DNA of 64,000 nucleotides from Acidimicrobiaceae bacterium (GTDB lineage Bacteria; Actinomycetota; Acidimicrobiia; Acidimicrobiales; RAAP-2): NCBI GenBank assembly GCA_027451285.1, contig DAIDJP010000016.1, positions 85,055 to 149,054 of the forward strand, read 5' to 3'. Shown piece by piece: positions 32,620 to 47,494 of this stretch (position 1 is its first letter; each line of letters starts with the position of its first letter). The notes under the pieces were generated by a model. It saw only the letters and a program-made list of their open reading frames with translations, ran no database searches and was not told where the DNA came from. The position numbers and the translations under genes were made by a program.

Positions 32620-34322
32620 CGACGACGCTCGATGCCCCGCCGAGCCGCTACCGGTGGATCGCACTGTCCAACACGACGGCGGCCGTCTTCATGTCGGCCC
32701 TCGACGGCTCGATCGTCCTCATCGCGCTGCCGCCCATCTTTCGCGGAATCCACCTCGACCCGTTGGCGCCGAGCTCGATCGGCTACCTGCTCTGGATGAT
32801 CATGGGGTACCGGCTCGTCCAGGCCGTCCTCGTCGTCACGGTCGGTCGCTTCGGCGACATGTTCGGGCGCGTGCGCATCTACAACGCGGGCTTCGTCGTC
32901 TTCACCGCCGCCTCGATCCTGCTCTCCTTCGATCCCTTCACGCGCGGGGGCGGGGCGACGTGGCTGATCGGCTGGCGGGTGTTGCAGGCGATTGGCGGAT
33001 CGATGCTCATGGCGAACTCGGCGGCGATTCTGACCGACGCCTTCCCCGCGAGCCAGCGCGGCTTCGCCCTCGGGATCAACCAGGTGGCGGCCCTCGCCGG
33101 GCAGTTCGTGGGGCTCGTCGCCGGGGGACTGCTCGCCTCGATCGACTGGCGCCTCGTCTTTTGGATCAACGTGCCCATCGGTCTCTTCGGCACGATCTGG
33201 GCCTACCTGCAACTGGTCGAGACCGGCGAGCGCAAGCCCGGGCGCATCGACTGGGCCGGCAACGTCACCTTCGCCCTGGGACTGGGCGCCCTGCTCTGGG
33301 GCGTGACCCAGGGCGTGCAGCCCTACCACGGCCAGGCGATGGGCTGGTCCAATCCGATGGTGGTGCTCGAGCTCGGCGGCGGGATTCTCCTGCTCGGCCT
33401 CTTCGCGTTCCTCGAGCGCCGCGCCGTCGATCCGATGTTCGACCTCGCACTCTTTCGCATCCGAGCCTTCTCGGCCGGCAACGTCGCCGCGTTTCTCGTG
33501 TCTCTTGTGCGCGGCGGCCTGCAGTTCATCCTCGTGATCTGGCTCCAGGGGATCTGGCTGCCCCTGCACGGCTACTCCTTCTCGCGCACGCCGCTCTGGT
33601 CGGGGGTGTTCCTGCTTCCCATGACGGTCGGCATGCTGCTCGCCGGACCCCTCTCGGGGTACCTGTCGGATCGCTTCGGCTCGCGCCGACTCGCGACGAG
33701 CGGACTGGTGGTCTTCGGGGCCAGCCTGCTCGGACTGCTGGCGCTGCCCGTGAGCTTCTCCTACGCGCCCTTCGCGATTCTGATCACTCTCAACGGCATC
33801 GGCGGGGGGATGTTCGCCGCGCCCAACACGTCATCGATCATGGGCTCGGTGCCGGCGAATCAGCGCGGCGAGGCCTCGGGGATGCGCGCCACCTTCATGA
33901 ACTCGGGCACCGCGCTCTCGATCGGCGTCTTCTTCTCGATCATGATCGCCGGACTCGCCCGCCACTTGCCCCAGGCGCTCTCGAGCGGCCTCGTCGCGCG
34001 CGGCGTGCCGGTCGCGGCGGCCCAGCACGTGGCGACGCTGCCGCCCGTGGCCTCGCTGTTCGCCACCTTGCTCGGGGTCAATCCCATCGCACATCTGCTC
34101 GCGGCGAGCCACGTGCTCGCGAACCTCGCCAATCCGACGGCGGTCACCTCGCCGCGCTTCTTCGCGCACCTCTTGAGTCACCCCTTCGGCGAGGGACTCG
34201 CGCCGGTTCTCTGGGCGAGTGTCGCCTGCACCGTGGCGGCGCTGCTCGCCTCGGCCTCGCGCGGGCGTGACGCGCGCCGCAGCGAAGCGGCGATCGTCGT
34301 CGACGTCGACGCCGACCACTAG
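32616..34322 (+). CDS. MFS drug/metabolite exporter, DHA2 (14-helix) family
   Basis: 568 residues, GTG start overlapping marR. 'SALDGSIVLIALPPI' in helix 1 is the DHA2 motif D, and 'LAGPLSGYLSDRFGSRRL' is the motif A-like loop of the second half. About 14 helices are predicted, as in EmrB/QacA proton-driven exporters. Substrate is unknown; the MarR partner suggests a toxic organic compound. Confidence 0.88.
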   Translation: MTTTLDAPPSRYRWIALSNTTAAVFMSALDGSIVLIALPPIFRGIHLDPLAPSSIGYLLWMIMGYRLVQAVLVVTVGRFGDMFGRVRIYNAGFVVFTAASILLSFDPFTRGGGATWLIGWRVLQAIGGSMLMANSAAILTDAFPASQRGFALGINQVAALAGQFVGLVAGGLLASIDWRLVFWINVPIGLFGTIWAYLQLVETGERKPGRIDWAGNVTFALGLGALLWGVTQGVQPYHGQAMGWSNPMVVLELGGGILLLGLFAFLERRAVDPMFDLALFRIRAFSAGNVAAFLVSLVRGGLQFILVIWLQGIWLPLHGYSFSRTPLWSGVFLLPMTVGMLLAGPLSGYLSDRFGSRRLATSGLVVFGASLLGLLALPVSFSYAPFAILITLNGIGGGMFAAPNTSSIMGSVPANQRGEASGMRATFMNSGTALSIGVFFSIMIAGLARHLPQALSSGLVARGVPVAAAQHVATLPPVASLFATLLGVNPIAHLLAASHVLANLANPTAVTSPRFFAHLLSHPFGEGLAPVLWASVACTVAALLASASRGRDARRSEAAIVVDVDADH

Positions 34323-34340
34323 TCGAGAGAAAGTGACGAG

Positions 34341-34378
34341 TTCACACGCCCGAAACACGTCGCTAACGGTTCCGAAAT
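34341..34378 (+). promoter_or_regulatory. GlnR-type operator ahead of amt-glnB
   Basis: TTCAC-N6-GAAAC-N6-CTAAC-N6-GAAAT fits the four-block actinobacterial GlnR consensus gTnAC-n6-GaAAC repeated at 11-bp steps. It sits just upstream of TTGACA at 34385-34390 and 64 bases before the amt start, where an activator would act. It implies induction of ammonium uptake under nitrogen limitation. Confidence 0.72.
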
Positions 34379-34442
34379 CCTCGCTTGACACACTGGGTCA
34401 AACGAGGTCAGCGCTGCCCTCCTGTCTCAAGAAGGAGCGGAT

Positions 34443-36198
<1,756 letters not shown>

Positions 36199-36247
36199 TC
36201 CATTCCCCCCCGGACTAGCCAACCCACCATCGCCGGTGGGTGAGGGA

Positions 36248-36283
36248 ACCACGAGGACCGGCCCGCGGGCCGGTCCTCGTGGT
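36248..36283. terminator. Bidirectional terminator: 36-bp perfect palindrome
   Basis: Arms ACCACGAGGACCGGCCCG and its exact reverse complement with no unpaired loop. It lies between the convergent glnB and gpmA genes, 50 bases from each stop, and has no U-tract. Such GC-rich U-less hairpins are common actinobacterial terminators. Confidence 0.8.
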
Positions 36284-36336
36284 GTCATCGGCCCTGATCG
36301 GCAGGATCGTTTCCGGTAGACAGCGGGGGTGACTGG

Positions 36337-37089
36337 TTAGCCGGCCTGGCGCGCGACGGCGGCCGCGGCGGCCTTGGCCGCCTCGGGGTCGCCGAGGTAT
36401 CCCGCTTCGACGATGTCGAGGCTCGCGTCCAAGCGGATGCGATAGGGGATGCCCGTCGGGATCTCGAGGCTCGCGATGTCGTCCTCGCTGATGTTCTCCA
36501 GGATCATGCGCACTGCGCGCAGCGAGTTGCCGTGCGCCACGACAATGACGCTGCCGCCGCGCGTCGACTCGCGGCGCAGGTCCTCGTTGATCACGTCGGC
36601 GAGGTAGGGGCGCACGCGCGCGACGACGTCTTTCAAACACTCGGTCGCGGGCAGGAAGTTCGCCGGCACGTCGCGATAGCGCGGGTCGTTACCGACCGCG
36701 CGCGGGTCGTCGTCGGCGAGCGTGGGCGGGGGCACGTCGTAGCTGCGCCGCCAGAGGGTGACCTGCTCGAGGCCGAACTTCTCCGCGGTCTGCTTCTTGT
36801 CCTGACCCGTCAGGGCTCCGTAGTGGCGCTCGTTGAGCCGCCAGCTACGCGTGACCGGCAGCCAGGAGCGGCCGGCCTCGTGCAGGGCGATCTCGGCGGT
36901 GCGGATCGCGCGGGTGAGAACCGACGTGTGCAGCACCCGCAGGTCGAGGTCGGCCTCGCGCAGGAGACGGCCCGCCTGGGCCGCCTCGTCTTCGCCGAGG
37001 GGGGTCAGGTCGACGTCGGTCCAGCCCGTGAAGAGGTTGAGCTCGTTCCACGCGGACTGGCCGTGTCGCAGGAGGATCAGATCGGACAC
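36337..37089 (-). CDS. gpmA: 2,3-bisphosphoglycerate-dependent phosphoglycerate mutase
   Basis: 250 residues from GTG 37089 (the long tracked N-terminus is antisense of dnaK). The phosphohistidine is in 'LILLRHGQSAWNELNLFTGW', with 'ERHYGALTGQDKKQ' and the second catalytic His in 'VVAHGNSLRA'. It interconverts 3- and 2-phosphoglycerate in glycolysis. The C-terminal ~20 residues are Ala-rich, as in several actinobacterial homologues. Divergent from dnaK. Confidence 0.95.
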   Translation of the reverse strand: MSDLILLRHGQSAWNELNLFTGWTDVDLTPLGEDEAAQAGRLLREADLDLRVLHTSVLTRAIRTAEIALHEAGRSWLPVTRSWRLNERHYGALTGQDKKQTAEKFGLEQVTLWRRSYDVPPPTLADDDPRAVGNDPRYRDVPANFLPATECLKDVVARVRPYLADVINEDLRRESTRGGSVIVVAHGNSLRAVRMILENISEDDIASLEIPTGIPYRIRLDASLDIVEAGYLGDPEAAKAAAAAVARQAG

Positions 37090-37144
37090 GGTCTCAGCGT
37101 ACCGAGCCCCGGCAGGGGGTGGTTCCGCGCCCCCGCGCCAGAAG

Positions 37145-37160
37145 CCCTGGAATTCCAGGG
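37145..37160. repeat. 16-bp perfect palindrome between gpmA and dnaK
   Basis: CCCTGGAATTCCAGGG followed by GTTTCGAG. It could be an operator for gpmA, whose start is 56 bases away, since neither neighbour terminates here. No known factor matches. Confidence 0.4.
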
Positions 37161-37204
37161 GTTTCGAGAGTCTTGGCCTATCTGTCACATAACGTAGATA
37201 CTTT

Positions 37205-37232
37205 CTTGACAAGTAGGGGCTCAAGTTAGTAC
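37205..37232 (+). promoter_or_regulatory. dnaK promoter overlapping a HAIR (HspR) operator
   Basis: CTTGA-N11-TCAAG at 37205-37225 has exactly the spacing of the HAIR consensus CTTGAGT-N7-ACTCAAG. A TTGACA -35 (37206-37211) lies inside it and a TAGTAC -10 at 37227-37232. Bound HspR would cover the -35, giving repression released by heat shock. Confidence 0.82.
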
Positions 37233-37291
37233 ACTGGTCCGCGTGAGTCGTGGGCATCTGGACGGTCCGGCCCCCGCAACGAAGGAGCATC

Positions 37292-39115
37292 ATGGCTAAG
37301 GCAGTCGGCATCGACCTGGGAACGACCAACTCGGTCGTCAGCGTGCTGGAGGCGGGCGAACCCGTCGTCATCCCCAACGCGGAGGGCGGTCGCACTACGC
37401 CGTCGGTGGTGGGTTTCTCCAAGACCGGCGAGGTGCTGGTCGGCGAAGTCGCCAAGCGTCAGGCGATCACCAACCCCGAGCGCACCATCCGCTCGGTCAA
37501 GCGTCACATGGGCGAGAACTGGACCGTCGACATCGACGGCACCAAGTACACGGCCCAGGAGATCTCGGCGCGCATCCTGCAGAAGCTCAAGCGCGACGCC
37601 GAGGCCTACCTCGGTGACACCGTGACCCAGGCCGTCATCACCGTGCCGGCCTACTTCAACGACGCCCAGCGCACCGCCACCAAGGAGGCCGGTCAGATCG
37701 CGGGCCTCGAGGTATTGCGCATCGTGAACGAGCCCACCGCGGCCGCGCTCGCCTACGGCCTCGACAAGGGTCCGGCCGAGCAGACGGTCCTCGTCTTCGA
37801 CTTGGGCGGCGGCACGTTCGACGTGTCGGTCCTCGAGATCGCCGACGGCGTCTTCGAGGTGAAGTCCACCCACGGCGACACCCACCTGGGTGGCGACGAC
37901 TGGGACGACGCCGTGATGCAGTGGCTCATCAAGACGTTTAAGGACACCGAGGGCGTGGACCTGGCCACTGACAAGATGGCCGTCCAGCGCCTGAAGGAGG
38001 CCGCCGAGAAGGCGAAGATCGAGCTCTCCAGCGTTCAGGAGACGACGGTCAACCTGCCCTTCATCACCGCGACGGCCGAGGGCCCCAAGCACCTCGACCT
38101 GAAGCTCTCACGAGCCAAGTTCAACGAGCTGACCGCCGACCTCGTCGAGCGCTGCCGCAAGCCCTTCGACCAGGCGATCAAGGACGCCGGGCTGACGCTT
38201 GACAAGATCGACCACGTCATCCTGGTCGGCGGCTCGACGCGCATCCCCGCGGTCCAGGAGCTCGTCACCCGCGTGACCGGCAAAGAGCCCAACAAGGGCG
38301 TCAACCCCGACGAGGTCGTCGCCGTCGGCGCGGCCGTGCAGGCCGGCGTCTTGAAGGGCGACGTGAAGGACATCCTCCTGCTCGACGTGACCCCGCTGTC
38401 TCTCGGCATCGAGACCAAGGGCGGCGTGATGACCAAGATCATCGAGCGCAACACGACGATCCCGACCAAGAAGTCCCAGATCTTCACGACGGCCGACGAC
38501 AACCAGCCGAGCGTGGAGGTGCACGTCCTCCAGGGCGAGCGCGAGATGGCCTCCTACAACCAGACCCTGGGCAAGTTCCAGCTGGTGGGGATCCCGCCCG
38601 CGCCGCGCGGCGTGCCCCAGATCGAGGTGACCTTCGACATCGACGCCAACGGCATCGTGCACGTCTCGGCGAAGGACCAGGCGACCGGCGCGACCCAGTC
38701 GATGACGATCACCGGCGGCTCCTCGCTCTCCAAGGAGGAGATCGACCGCATGGTGCGCGACGCCGAGGCCCACGCCGAGGACGACCGCAAGCGCCGCGAC
38801 GAGGCCGAGGTGCGCAACAACGCCGACGGGCTGGTCTACCAGACCGAGAAGCTGTTGAAGGACCAGGCCGAGTCGTTCCAGGGCAGTGAGCGCGACGACG
38901 TCGAGGCCGGACTCGCCGGTCTCAAGGAGGCCCTCGCGGGCACCGACGTCGAGGCGATCAAGGCCGCGACGGAGAAGCTCCTCACCGCGAGCCAGGGATT
39001 CAGCCAGCGCCTCTACGAGGAGGCGGCCAAGGCCAACGCCAGCGCCGGCACCGGCGCCGGCGAATCTGCGGCCGGCAACGACGACGAGATCGTCGACGCC
39101 GAGATCGTGGAGTGA
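37292..39115 (+). CDS. dnaK: Chaperone DnaK (Hsp70)
   Basis: 607 residues from ATG 37292 with GAAGGAG upstream; the tracked start 14 codons earlier lies after the promoter and lacks an RBS. ATPase signatures '[15 protein letters not shown]', '[15 protein letters not shown]' and '[18 protein letters not shown]' precede the peptide-binding domain and an Ala/Gly-rich acidic tail ('[10 protein letters not shown]'). It binds unfolded proteins and, with HspR, forms the corepressor complex in actinobacteria. First gene of the heat-shock operon; overlaps grpE. Confidence 0.98.
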   Translation: MAKAVGIDLGTTNSVVSVLEAGEPVVIPNAEGGRTTPSVVGFSKTGEVLVGEVAKRQAITNPERTIRSVKRHMGENWTVDIDGTKYTAQEISARILQKLKRDAEAYLGDTVTQAVITVPAYFNDAQRTATKEAGQIAGLEVLRIVNEPTAAALAYGLDKGPAEQTVLVFDLGGGTFDVSVLEIADGVFEVKSTHGDTHLGGDDWDDAVMQWLIKTFKDTEGVDLATDKMAVQRLKEAAEKAKIELSSVQETTVNLPFITATAEGPKHLDLKLSRAKFNELTADLVERCRKPFDQAIKDAGLTLDKIDHVILVGGSTRIPAVQELVTRVTGKEPNKGVNPDEVVAVGAAVQAGVLKGDVKDILLLDVTPLSLGIETKGGVMTKIIERNTTIPTKKSQIFTTADDNQPSVEVHVLQGEREMASYNQTLGKFQLVGIPPAPRGVPQIEVTFDIDANGIVHVSAKDQATGATQSMTITGGSSLSKEEIDRMVRDAEAHAEDDRKRRDEAEVRNNADGLVYQTEKLLKDQAESFQGSERDDVEAGLAGLKEALAGTDVEAIKAATEKLLTASQGFSQRLYEEAAKANASAGTGAGESAAGNDDEIVDAEIVE

Positions 39116-39663
39116 CCGTGGGAGATGAGTCGTTGAACGACGCCGTCGAGGCGGCTGAGGAGATCGTCGCCGAGGCCAACGCCAGCGCCGGCTTCGATGC
39201 CGGCGCCGACGCGCCCGGCGAGGTCGACGAGCGCAGCGACGTCGAGCGCGAGCGCGACGAGTACCTGGGGACGCTCCAGCGCCTCCAGGCGGACTTCGAG
39301 AACTACCGCAAGCGCGTGGCGCGTCAGGCCGACGACGCGGCCACGCGCGCCGCGGGCGATCTCGTGGCGAAACTCCTGCCCGTGCTCGACGCGTTCGACC
39401 TCGCAGTCGCGCACTTCACCGCGGCCGACACCGACGAAGGCATAGCCCTCGCCCAGGCGCGCGGGCTCACCCTCGACACGTTGGCCAAGGAAGGCCTCGA
39501 GCGCATCGACGAGGTGGGTGTGCTGTTCGATCCCACCGTGCACGACGCGGTCGCCCACGACGCGGGCGACGGCGAGAGCCAGGTGGTCGAGGAGGTCCTG
39601 CGGGCCGGCTATCGCTGGAAGGGAGCGGTGCTGCGCCCGGCGATGGTGAGAGTGAAGGGCTAG
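39112..39663 (+). CDS. grpE: GrpE nucleotide-exchange factor
   Basis: 183 residues from GTG 39112 (GTG 39118 is an alternative). An acidic N-terminus precedes the coiled-coil ('[20 protein letters not shown]') and the C-terminal beta domain with '[16 protein letters not shown]' and '[20 protein letters not shown]'. It releases ADP from DnaK. Overlaps dnaK by 4 bases and abuts dnaJ without a gap. Confidence 0.96.
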   Translation: MTVGDESLNDAVEAAEEIVAEANASAGFDAGADAPGEVDERSDVERERDEYLGTLQRLQADFENYRKRVARQADDAATRAAGDLVAKLLPVLDAFDLAVAHFTAADTDEGIALAQARGLTLDTLAKEGLERIDEVGVLFDPTVHDAVAHDAGDGESQVVEEVLRAGYRWKGAVLRPAMVRVKG

Positions 39664-40737
39664 ATGGCCGAACGAGAGTGGTTCGACAAGGACTACTACA
39701 AGGTGCTGGGCGTCACGTCGAGCGCGACGGACAAGGAGATCACCCGCGCCTATCGCAAGCTCGCGAAGGAACTCCACCCCGACACGAACCCCGGCAGCGA
39801 GGAGAAGTTCAAGGAGATCTCCGCCGCCTACGACGTGCTCGGTGACGCGGACAAGCGCAAGGAGTACGACGAGGTGCGCCGCCTAGGCCCGGCCGCGGCC
39901 GGTTTCGGTGGTGGCGGCTTCGGCGGAGGATTCGGGGCCAACGCGGCCGACTTCGGCGACCTCGGGGACCTCTTCGGGGGTCTCTTCGGGGGACGGCGCC
40001 AGCGCGCCGCGCGCGGCGCCGACGTGGAGACCGCCCTGCACCTCGCCTTCAAGGACGCGGTGCAGGGCATCACGACGACCGTGACCCTGCCGAGCAACGA
40101 GGCCTGTCACACCTGCGGCGGCCGCGGTGCGGCGCCGGGCAGCGGGTTCGTGACCTGTGAGCGCTGCGGCGGACGCGGCGTGTTGAACGACGACCAGGGT
40201 CCCTTCGCGATGTCGAGCATCTGCCCGGTCTGTCAGGGACGCGGCGGGCGCATCGTGACGCCCTGTCCGACGTGCGCGGGCACCGGACGCGAGCCCTCCT
40301 CTCGTCGCGTGAACGTGCGCATCCCGCCCGGGGTGGTCGACGGCCAGCGCATCCGCTTGAAGGGCAAGGGCAATCCCGGTTCTCGCGGCGGCCCGGCCGG
40401 TGACCTCTTCGTCGACGTGCACGTGGCGAGCGAGCCCAACTTCGCCCGGCGCGGCCGCGACGTCACGACGAACGTGACCGTGCCAATCACCGCCGCCATG
40501 CTCGGCACCACGGTGACGGTGCCCACGTTGGACGATCCGGTCACCCTGAAGGTGCCCGCCGGCACCCAGGCCGGCCAGACCATGCGCGTGCGCGGGCGCG
40601 GCGTGCCGGCCCACGGAAAGAACCCGGCGGGCGACCTGCTCGTGACCGTCCAGGTCGCGATCCCCAAGAAGTTGAACAAGGAGCAGCGCAGCGCCGTCGA
40701 GCGCCTGGCGCACGCGCTCGGTGAGGACGAGTCGTGA
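39664..40737 (+). CDS. dnaJ: Chaperone DnaJ (Hsp40)
   Basis: 357 residues. The J domain includes '[20 protein letters not shown]' and the HPD triad ('ELHPDTNPG'). A Gly/Phe linker follows, then four zinc-finger repeats ('CHTCGGRG', 'CERCGGRG', 'CPVCQGRG', 'CPTCAGTG') and the client-binding barrels. It stimulates DnaK ATPase. Type I DnaJ, complete. 4-base overlap with hspR. Confidence 0.97.
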   Translation: MAEREWFDKDYYKVLGVTSSATDKEITRAYRKLAKELHPDTNPGSEEKFKEISAAYDVLGDADKRKEYDEVRRLGPAAAGFGGGGFGGGFGANAADFGDLGDLFGGLFGGRRQRAARGADVETALHLAFKDAVQGITTTVTLPSNEACHTCGGRGAAPGSGFVTCERCGGRGVLNDDQGPFAMSSICPVCQGRGGRIVTPCPTCAGTGREPSSRRVNVRIPPGVVDGQRIRLKGKGNPGSRGGPAGDLFVDVHVASEPNFARRGRDVTTNVTVPITAAMLGTTVTVPTLDDPVTLKVPAGTQAGQTMRVRGRGVPAHGKNPAGDLLVTVQVAIPKKLNKEQRSAVERLAHALGEDES

Positions 40738-41125
40738 CCGAGCGGCGCGTCGACCACGCGGTCTACGTGATCTCGGTCTTCGCCGAGTTGGCGGGCGTTC
40801 ACCCCCAGACGCTGCGCAACTACGAGCGCTCGGGCCTGCTCGCGCCGCGGCGCACGAGGGGCGGCTCGCGCCGCTTCTCCGACGAGGACCTGGCCGCCCT
40901 GCGGCGCATCCAGCAGCTGACCAACGAGGGCGTGAACTTAGAGGGCGTGAAGCGCATCATGGCCTTGGAAGCCGACGTGGCGCGACTCACCGAGGAGATC
41001 GCCTCGCTGCGCCAGAGCGTGCGCGAGAGCGTCGAAGACACCCATCGCCAGTACCGGCGCGACCTCGTGCCGGTGAAGAACGCCCTCGCACTCCTCAGCG
41101 ACCTGCGACGTGAGAAAGGACGCTC

Positions 41126-41129
<4 letters not shown>
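40734..41129 (+). CDS. hspR: Heat-shock repressor HspR (MerR-like)
   Basis: 131 residues. The HTH is '[20 protein letters not shown]' followed by '[20 protein letters not shown]', then a coiled-coil ('[19 protein letters not shown]'). HspR represses the dnaK operon through HAIR elements, and one such element overlaps the dnaK promoter. Overlaps dnaJ and clpB by 4 bases each. Confidence 0.95.
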
Positions 41130-43615
<2,486 letters not shown>

Positions 43616-43668
43616 AAGCGGAAATCGCGCTGGGATAGGCTTGGTCGTAGGCCAACTCGAGGAGCGCC

Positions 43669-44943
43669 GTGCCCGCAACAGTCGTAGTCGGAACGCAGTG
43701 GGGCGACGAGGGCAAGGGCAAACTCACCGACCTGCTCGCGCGCGAGATGGACGTCGTCGTTCGCTACCAGGGCGGTCACAACGCCGGGCACCGCATCGTC
43801 GTGGGCGGCGAGGCCTTCGCGTTGCAACTCGTGCCCTCGGGCGTGCTCTATGAGCACATCACGCCGGTGATCGGCAACGGCGTCGTCGTCGATCCCAGGG
43901 TCCTGCTCGAGGAGATCGACACGCTCAGCGCCAAGGGTGTCGACTGCTCGCGCCTGCTGGTATCGGGCAACGCGCACCTCATCATGCCGTACCACCAAGA
44001 GCTCGACCGCCTGACCGAGCGCTTCCTCGGCAAGAACGCGCTGGGCACCACCAAGCGGGGTATCGGGCCGGCCTACGCCGACAAGTCCGCGCGCGTGGGC
44101 CTGCGCGTCCAGGACCTGCTCGATCCCAAGATCTTTCGCCAGAAGCTCGACGTCGTCTTGCACGAGAAGAACCTCATCCTCTCCAAGGTCTACAACCGCC
44201 TGCCGATGAAGGCCGACGAGATCGCCGAGAAGTACCTCGACGTCTACGCCGGACGCCTCGCGCCGATGATCGCCGACACCGTGACCTTCGTGCACGACGC
44301 GCTGGCCAACGGCAAGCGCATCCTGTTAGAGGGCGCGCAGGCGACCTTCCTCGACCTGGATCACGGGACCTACCCCTTCGTCACCTCCTCGAACCCGGTC
44401 GCCGGGGGCGCCGCGACGGGCTCGGGACTCGGCCCGCGCGATCTCACGCGCATCGTGGGCATCGCCAAGGCCTACATCACGCGCGTGGGCGCGGGGCCGT
44501 TCCCCACTGAGCTCGACGGCGAGATGGGCGACCTGCTGGTCGAGCGCGGTCACGAGTTCGGCACCAACACCGGGCGGCGCCGTCGCGTCGGCTGGTTCGA
44601 CGCGGTGATGGCCCGCCAGGCGGTTCGCTTGAACTCGTTGAGCGAGATCGCGATCACCAAGCTCGACGTGCTCGACACGCTCGAGGAGATCAAGGTCTGC
44701 GTCGCCTACGAGGCGAACGGCGTGCGCTACGACTACCCGCCCTATCACCAGTCGGTGCTGCACGACGTGACCCCCATCTACGAGTCGGTGCCCGGCTGGA
44801 AGAGCGACCTGACGCGCTTCACGCGCTTCGAGGACCTGCCGAGTGAGGCCCGCGACTACGTGGGCTTCTTGCGCGAGGCCATCGGTATTCCCATCGTGAC
44901 CGTCGGCGTGGGGCCGGGTCGCGAGCAGTTCGTCCGCCCGTGA
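43669..44943 (+). CDS. purA: Adenylosuccinate synthetase
   Basis: 424 residues from GTG 43669 with GAGGAG 7 bases upstream. The GTP loop '[19 protein letters not shown]', 'YQGGHNAGH' for IMP and '[17 protein letters not shown]' identify it. It joins aspartate to IMP on the path to AMP. First gene of a six-gene purine run with 4-base overlaps; separated from clpB by 53 bases. Confidence 0.97.
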   Translation: MPATVVVGTQWGDEGKGKLTDLLAREMDVVVRYQGGHNAGHRIVVGGEAFALQLVPSGVLYEHITPVIGNGVVVDPRVLLEEIDTLSAKGVDCSRLLVSGNAHLIMPYHQELDRLTERFLGKNALGTTKRGIGPAYADKSARVGLRVQDLLDPKIFRQKLDVVLHEKNLILSKVYNRLPMKADEIAEKYLDVYAGRLAPMIADTVTFVHDALANGKRILLEGAQATFLDLDHGTYPFVTSSNPVAGGAATGSGLGPRDLTRIVGIAKAYITRVGAGPFPTELDGEMGDLLVERGHEFGTNTGRRRRVGWFDAVMARQAVRLNSLSEIAITKLDVLDTLEEIKVCVAYEANGVRYDYPPYHQSVLHDVTPIYESVPGWKSDLTRFTRFEDLPSEARDYVGFLREAIGIPIVTVGVGPGREQFVRP

Positions 44944-46184
44944 CGCGTGTCGTCGTCGTCGGCGCCGGCGCGCGCGAGCACGCCCTCGCCCTGGCGATCT
45001 CACATCGCGCCGAGGTGATCGTCACCCCGGGCAACGCCGGCATCGCCGCGCACGGGCTTGTCTGCTCGACGGATTCCGTGGCCAGCCTCGGCGCCGACCT
45101 CGTCGTGGTGGGACCCGAGCAGCCCCTGGTCGAGGGGCTCGCCGACGAGCTGCGCGCCGCCGGCGTCGCCGTCGTTGGTCCCGGGCGCGAGGGCGCGCGC
45201 CTGGAGGGCTCCAAGGCCTACCTGAAAGACTTCCTCGCCGCGGCCGGGGTGCCGACGGCGGCCTACGCGACCTTCTCGAATGAGGCGGCGGCCCTCGCGC
45301 ACCTAGAGACCATGACCGCTCCCTACGTCATCAAGACCGACGGACTGGCCGCGGGCAAGGGCGTGCTCGTCACCTCTGACCTCGCGGCCGCGCGCGCCGA
45401 CGTGCGCGACAAGTTGAGCGGCAGCTCCTTCGGCGCGGCCGGCACCACGGTCGTGCTCGAAGAGGGGCTGGTGGGATTCGAGTGCTCCCTGCACGTTCTC
45501 TGTGACGGCACGCGCGCGGTGCCACTGGTCACCGCCCAGGACTTCAAGCGCGTGGGTGACGGCGACGTGGGGGCGAACACGGGCGGCATGGGGGCCTTCG
45601 CCCCGCTGCCCGCGGTGTCGGCCGCCGACGTCGAAGCGATCATGGCGACGGTGATCGAGCCCACGCTCGCCGAGCTGAGGCGACGCGGCGTCGAGTATCG
45701 CGGTGTCCTCTACGCCGGACTGATGATCGGGCCCGACGGCGCGAAGTTGATCGAGTACAACGTGCGCTTCGGCGACCCCGAGACCGAGGTGCTCGCCCCC
45801 CTCTACGGTGAGAGTCTCTTCGCGCTGCTCGAGGCCACGGCCCACGGCGAGCTCGTCGCGCCGGCGCCGCCCGCGGGCGCGGCCGTCACGGTCGTCCTGG
45901 CCGCCCAGGGCTATCCGGGCACCCCGCGACGCGGCGACGTGATCTCCGGCCTGGCCGATAACGGCCAGCTGGCGACGCCGGTTCCGGGTGTGAACGTCTA
46001 TCACGCCGGCACCGCCCGCGACGCCGAGGGCCGCTTCGTCACCGCCGGAGGCCGCGTGCTCGCGATCAGCGCCGTCGCTGATTCGATTGACATCGCCCGA
46101 GAGCACGCCTACGCGGCCGCGGCCACCGTATCCTTCGATGGCATGGTGATGCGTACGGACATCGCCGGAAAGGCGGTCTCGTGA
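44940..46184 (+). CDS. purD: Phosphoribosylamine-glycine ligase
   Basis: 414 residues. Rossmann-like N-terminus ('[19 protein letters not shown]') and ATP-grasp core with '[20 protein letters not shown]', '[10 protein letters not shown]' and '[15 protein letters not shown]'. It makes GAR, step two of purine synthesis. GTG start overlapping purA by 4 bases and ATGA overlap with purB. Confidence 0.97.
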   Translation: MTRVVVVGAGAREHALALAISHRAEVIVTPGNAGIAAHGLVCSTDSVASLGADLVVVGPEQPLVEGLADELRAAGVAVVGPGREGARLEGSKAYLKDFLAAAGVPTAAYATFSNEAAALAHLETMTAPYVIKTDGLAAGKGVLVTSDLAAARADVRDKLSGSSFGAAGTTVVLEEGLVGFECSLHVLCDGTRAVPLVTAQDFKRVGDGDVGANTGGMGAFAPLPAVSAADVEAIMATVIEPTLAELRRRGVEYRGVLYAGLMIGPDGAKLIEYNVRFGDPETEVLAPLYGESLFALLEATAHGELVAPAPPAGAAVTVVLAAQGYPGTPRRGDVISGLADNGQLATPVPGVNVYHAGTARDAEGRFVTAGGRVLAISAVADSIDIAREHAYAAAATVSFDGMVMRTDIAGKAVS

Positions 46185-47494
46185 TCCCCCGCTACGCGCC
46201 GCGTGACGTGGCCGCGCTCTTCACCGACGAGCACCGCTTCGACACGATGCTCGAGGTCGAGCTTCTCGCGGCCGAGGCCCTGGCCGAGGTCGGCGTGGTG
46301 CCCTCCGGCGACGCCGCGGCCTTGCGCGCGCGCCGCCCGGTCGTCGACGCCGAGTTCGTCGCCGACGTGGCCGCGCGCGAGGCGATCACCAATCACGACA
46401 CCGCGGCCTTCGTCGACATCGTCCAGGAGCGCATCGGCATGCCCGAGGGCGCCTGGATTCACTACGGCCTGACCTCTTCCGACGTGGTCGACACGGCGCT
46501 GTGCGCGACGCTGACGCGCGCCACCGACCTCGCGATCGACGCCGCGCGCGAGCTGCGCGACGCCCTCAGCGCGCGCGCCCTAGAGACGATCGACTGGCCG
46601 ATCACCGGGCGCACCCACGGCATGCACGCCGAGCCCACCACCTACGGCGCGAAGTTCGCCCTCTTCGCCCTCCAGGTCGAGCGCGACCGCGTGCGCTTAG
46701 AGGCCGCGCGAGAGGCCATCGCGGTTGGCAAGCTCTCGGGAGCCGTGGGAACGTACTCGAACATCGACCCCGCGGTCGAGGCGCTGGTCTGTCAGGCGCT
46801 GGGCCTCGCCCCGGTGCCCGCGACCCAGGTGATCGCCCGGGATCGCCACGCGCAGGTCCTCTACGCCTTGGCCGCGCTCGGCACCTCGATCGAGGCCTTC
46901 GCCCTCGAGGTGCGCCACCTCTCGCGCAGCGAGGTGGCCGAGGCCGCCGAGCCCTTCGCCGCGGGCCAGAAGGGCTCGTCGGCCATGCCCCACAAGCGCA
47001 ACCCGGTGCTCTCTGAGCGCCTCTGCGGGCTCGCGCGGGTGCTGCGCGGCTATCTCCAGGCGGGGCTCGAGGACGTCGCGCTCTGGCACGAGCGCGACAT
47101 CTCGCATTCGAGCGTCGAGCGCGTGATCCTGCCCGACGCGTTCGAGCTCGCCATCTACATGGCGCGCGCCGCGCGCGGGCTCGCCGCCGGGCTCGTGCTC
47201 TACCCCGAGCGGGCCCTCGAGAACCTGACCGAGGGATCCCTCGGCCTCGTCTTCTCCCAGTCGGTCCTCCTCGCGCTGGTGGATTCCGGGCGAACGCGCG
47301 ACGACGCCTACCGGCTGGTCCAGGCGGTCTCGCGCACGGCCATCGAGTCGCGGCGCAACTTCCGCGCGGTCCTCGCTGAGGATCCCTCGCTCGGTCTCTC
47401 CGAGGCCGACCTCGCGCGGATCTTCGATCCGGCACGCCTGCTCGTGCACCGACAGCGCTTCGTCGCGGCCCTGACCTGGCTGGAGGAGTCGTGA
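46181..47494 (+). CDS. purB: Adenylosuccinate lyase
   Basis: 437 residues, GTG start. The fumarase-superfamily signature 'GSSAMPHKRNPVLSERLCGL' holds the flexible catalytic serine loop; 'HYGLTSSDVVDTALC' and 'TGRTHGMHAEPTTYG' are the other conserved blocks. It acts twice, on SAICAR and on adenylosuccinate. Coupled to purD and purC by 4-base overlaps. Confidence 0.97.
   Translation: MIPRYAPRDVAALFTDEHRFDTMLEVELLAAEALAEVGVVPSGDAAALRARRPVVDAEFVADVAAREAITNHDTAAFVDIVQERIGMPEGAWIHYGLTSSDVVDTALCATLTRATDLAIDAARELRDALSARALETIDWPITGRTHGMHAEPTTYGAKFALFALQVERDRVRLEAAREAIAVGKLSGAVGTYSNIDPAVEALVCQALGLAPVPATQVIARDRHAQVLYALAALGTSIEAFALEVRHLSRSEVAEAAEPFAAGQKGSSAMPHKRNPVLSERLCGLARVLRGYLQAGLEDVALWHERDISHSSVERVILPDAFELAIYMARAARGLAAGLVLYPERALENLTEGSLGLVFSQSVLLALVDSGRTRDDAYRLVQAVSRTAIESRRNFRAVLAEDPSLGLSEADLARIFDPARLLVHRQRFVAALTWLEES

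Noticed and set aside
30967-32664. 565-residue minus-strand ORF
   Set aside because: Antisense to the Fe-S oxidoreductase and MarR genes; composition is Arg/Gly/Ala/His-rich shadow of GC-rich codons.
32654-34270. 538-residue plus-strand ORF
   Set aside because: Alternative frame of the MFS exporter; Arg-rich with no domains.
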